Of a DNA stretch of 50,892 bases, positions 46,859-50,892 are shown piece after piece. The DNA is from Macrocybe gigantea (taxonomy: Eukaryota > Basidiomycota > Agaricomycetes > Agaricales > Callistosporiaceae). The notes beneath the pieces were generated by a model, which did not search any database, was not told the origin of the DNA, and worked only from the letters and a program-made list of their open reading frames with translations. The stretch lies in assembly GCA_011319805.1 (NCBI GenBank), contig SJRY01000015.1:1-50892 (forward strand). Direction: 5' to 3'. Each line of letters starts with the position of its first letter. Position 1 is the first letter of the stretch. The translations under genes and the position numbers were made by a program.

Positions 46859-47959
46859 AGTTTTAATAGATGCTGAGGATAGAATGCTGACTTCTCGCGG
46901 GTTCTACCACATGAATAAGGGAAGGTTTATGTACTGTATTGATGAAGGTGATGATCCAGCGTGATCGAAACGTGATGCGGTTGATGACCCGGCACGCACA
47001 GCCTGTTTTCCGAGTCGAGCGCCTCGATTACTGCCAGAGGGGCGCTTGGCGAGAAGCGGTGCCATGGGCGTATGTTTTGTCATAGCCTTGAACATAAAAC
47101 AAACATATACATGGAATCCGATTGGTAAAATGGCCGACATTATCGTCGTTGGCATGGCGGAAAGGTTAACGCCGCAAACTTTCGTTGAAGAGACTCTAGA
47201 GGAGCGGCATTGCCTTTGTATAGCGTTGTGTCGTGGCTGCCGTGGCGAGAAAGTACTCAGGTCGCTCTTCGTTCGCCGAGTTTACAATAGATTCGTGCAA
47301 CTGATTGATCGACTGGAGCATTTGACTGGAACAACAATACAGACATGATGTTTCACTCAGGATGCTTGTTTTCTATTGCGCATGCTATATTTGACAATTC
47401 AGGGAAAAAAAAAGAGAACTACTCGGACGCAGGTTTGCTCTGGGAGAAACAGAACGTTAATTCAGTGCCGGAAAAAGAAAGAGAAACACGCACCAAGAAA
47501 CGAGTACATTCCGTATACGGTGGCAAGCATGCCGACTGTGAACGTGGTGCCGTAGAGGCCTGCAAGGATGTCGATTACGCGCAGTCCGGCGAGGGTGGGC
47601 TCGAAAAGACTCACCGAGATAGAGCTGGGACCTGGGCAGGCGCTGCATTATAGCCCTGTGGTCATTCTGAGCAGGAAGAGCCGGTCATTCATGCACGTCT
47701 AAAATGCAATTCGTTGCAAACCTGGACAGCCCTTTGCCTCTCGAGGATGTGGTTAGGCTCTGGAGAACAGGTCATAAGAAAGCACGGAAAAGCACAGAAA
47801 GGCGGTTCACATACTGTTGTAGAGCGAGAGATGAGGGGGTCTGTGGATGAAAAAGCTGTTTGGGTTGGTGTGGGTGTCCGGGTGGTTGCGGAGTTGTGTT
47901 GTTGTGTCACGCCCAGACCTGCCTCGCCCGCCTTTCTTTATTTGGCCTCCACCACCTCT
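46859..47959. other. Poorly resolved region between the unidentified gene and YAF9
   Basis: On the minus strand fragments look coding: LAGLRVIDILAGLYGTTFTV and GMLATVYGMYSFLG near 47490-47620 (a membrane helix), INQLHESIVNSANEERPEYF near 47240-47320, and LAVIEALDSENRLCVPGHQP near 46960-47040. They do not join in one frame. Could be the 5' exons of the unidentified gene or a separate small membrane protein. The YAF9 promoter also lies in here. Confidence 0.35.
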
Positions 47960-48909
47960 ATGGCCAGCGAACGCGTCCGCGTCAGAGTACGACCAGCTCC
48001 TCTTCTCCTCGTCTCTCAGCGCACCGTTCACGCCCTCGATGCCTAGGGTCTTTCCATCCACCGCCCCATCATCTACGGTAATGTCGCTACAGTCCTCACA
48101 CCCAAGGAGCGCGAGGCGAACCCTTCCGACCATACGCACAAGTGGACCGTCGCCGTCAGGAGCGCCGCTTCTGCGCCCGACTCCGACCAGGTCGGCGGTG
48201 CAGACGATCTGAGCTACTTATCAAGCGGGTCACCTTCAAGCTCCACGAGACTTATGCCAACCCGTCTCGAAGTGCGTGCTCATCTCCATCCATCAGAACT
48301 CATGAACTGAATTTACGACATACAGACGTCGACAAGCCTCCGTTTGAAATCTCGGAAACAGGGTAAATTGCCGCCTCTGCATTTTATCGATCTGCCCACG
48401 GCTGACCCCATTTGTAACCAGCTGGGGCGAATTCGAAGTCCAAATCCGGATCACTTTCGTCCCGAGTCGGGCGAAAAGGCGCTCACGCTCTACCACCACC
48501 TTAAACTGCACCCGTGGGGGACTCACCGTCTCCGCGACGGGCGAGCCTGAAGTGCCTCCGCTCGACGTCGCGATCAAGGCAGGACCCGTGCACTCGTGGC
48601 AGTACGACGAGGTCGTCTTCACACGACCCGTACCAAAACTTTCTCAACATCCTCACCGCCACCCGCCTACGCCGCTACCCAAGGCCAAGCGCCGTCCCGT
48701 TCCTTTCCACCTCGCCAACCCGGCATCTCTCGAGGCGTCCAAAGGTGGCGTGCCCGAGTTCAACGCGCAAATGGAGAGGGAAGAGTACGACAGGCTCGAG
48801 GAGGAGGCCAACAGAGAGCATCATCAAAGAACAAGACCATTGGCGTGGCCTGCTCATTGAGAAGGAGAAAGAACTCGAGAAACTCAAAAAACAATTGGCC
48901 AATTCTTGA
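47960..48909 (+). CDS. YAF9: YEATS-domain protein Yaf9
   Basis: Reader of acetylated histone H3, subunit of SWR1 and NuA4. The start at 47960 gives MASERVRVR, and an intron GTACGA...CCTAG joins to GLSIHRPIIYGNVATVLTPK, the YEATS start. Then EREANPSDHTHKWTVAVRSA, RVTFKLHETYANPSR, VDKPPFEISETG, WGEFEVQIRITFVPESGEKA and LTLYHHLKLHPWGD. The C-terminal part has VHSWQYDEVVFTDPYQNFLN, an acidic region EREEYDRLEEEANR and a coiled coil EKEKELEKLKKQLANS with stop at 48907-48909. Single-base slips are needed near 48217 and at one or two later exon joins. Three short introns. Confidence 0.87.
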
Positions 48910-49019
48910 CGGTTCCTTGTCAGCTTGTATCTGTAACATGTACAATACATTCAGGAGATCTAAACAATACAGGTATATGAACAATACAGCGCATCTTCCA
49001 AAGATCCAAGTGAAAGCAA

Positions 49020-50892
<1,873 letters not shown>

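Overview
The window is nuclear DNA from a filamentous fungus, most likely a mushroom-forming basidiomycete (Agaricomycetes). The evidence is dense gene packing on both strands, many short introns (about 45-70 nt), basidiomycete-type versions of housekeeping proteins, and a basidiomycete-style DDE transposon. No bacterial operon, CRISPR array, rRNA or convincing tRNA was seen. Exon structures were worked out by eye from reading frame, splice sites and recalled family motifs, so exon edges are approximate.

Layout. 1-11.5 kb holds housekeeping genes: MTD1 (minus, cut by the left edge), GLC8 (PP1 inhibitor-2), SEC18/NSF, a STIMATE-type membrane protein, a B-box/UPF0652 protein and eIF3m. 12.2-26.5 kb is the accessory part: three related S53 sedolisin (tripeptidyl-peptidase) genes in the same direction, each with its own TATA box. 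Copies 2 and 3 are separated by a complete-looking 2.8 kb DDE transposon and by a multi-exon membrane-protein gene of unknown function. 26.6-50.9 kb returns to housekeeping genes: a TLS1/C9orf78 splicing factor, an uncharacterised Ser/Arg-rich protein, dynein light intermediate chain, TIP41, TAF12, RRS1, TFIIB, KEX1 carboxypeptidase, a thioredoxin-fold membrane protein, a CSN12-like PCI protein, a DsbA-like protein, an unidentified gene, YAF9 (YEATS) and the kinase end of MEC1/ATR (cut by the right edge).

Working together. Most neighbours are functionally unrelated, as is usual in fungi. Several are divergent pairs on very short shared promoters (SEC18/STIMATE, dynein LIC/TIP41, TAF12/RRS1). 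The S53 cluster is the only obvious functional group: secreted acid peptidases made as pro-enzymes, probably for extracellular protein digestion.

The most notable signals are: (1) a 9-nt microexon at the same place in all three S53 genes, coding the Cys-Pro just before the V-T-x-V-G-G-T block; (2) four to five GC-AG introns supported by reading frame; (3) many one-base frameshifts in genes that should be essential (SEC18, MTD1, dynein LIC), which suggests residual sequencing indels rather than gene decay; (4) a transposon with long, imperfect terminal inverted repeats and a nearly uninterrupted transposase. I did not find a clearly new multi-gene biological system.
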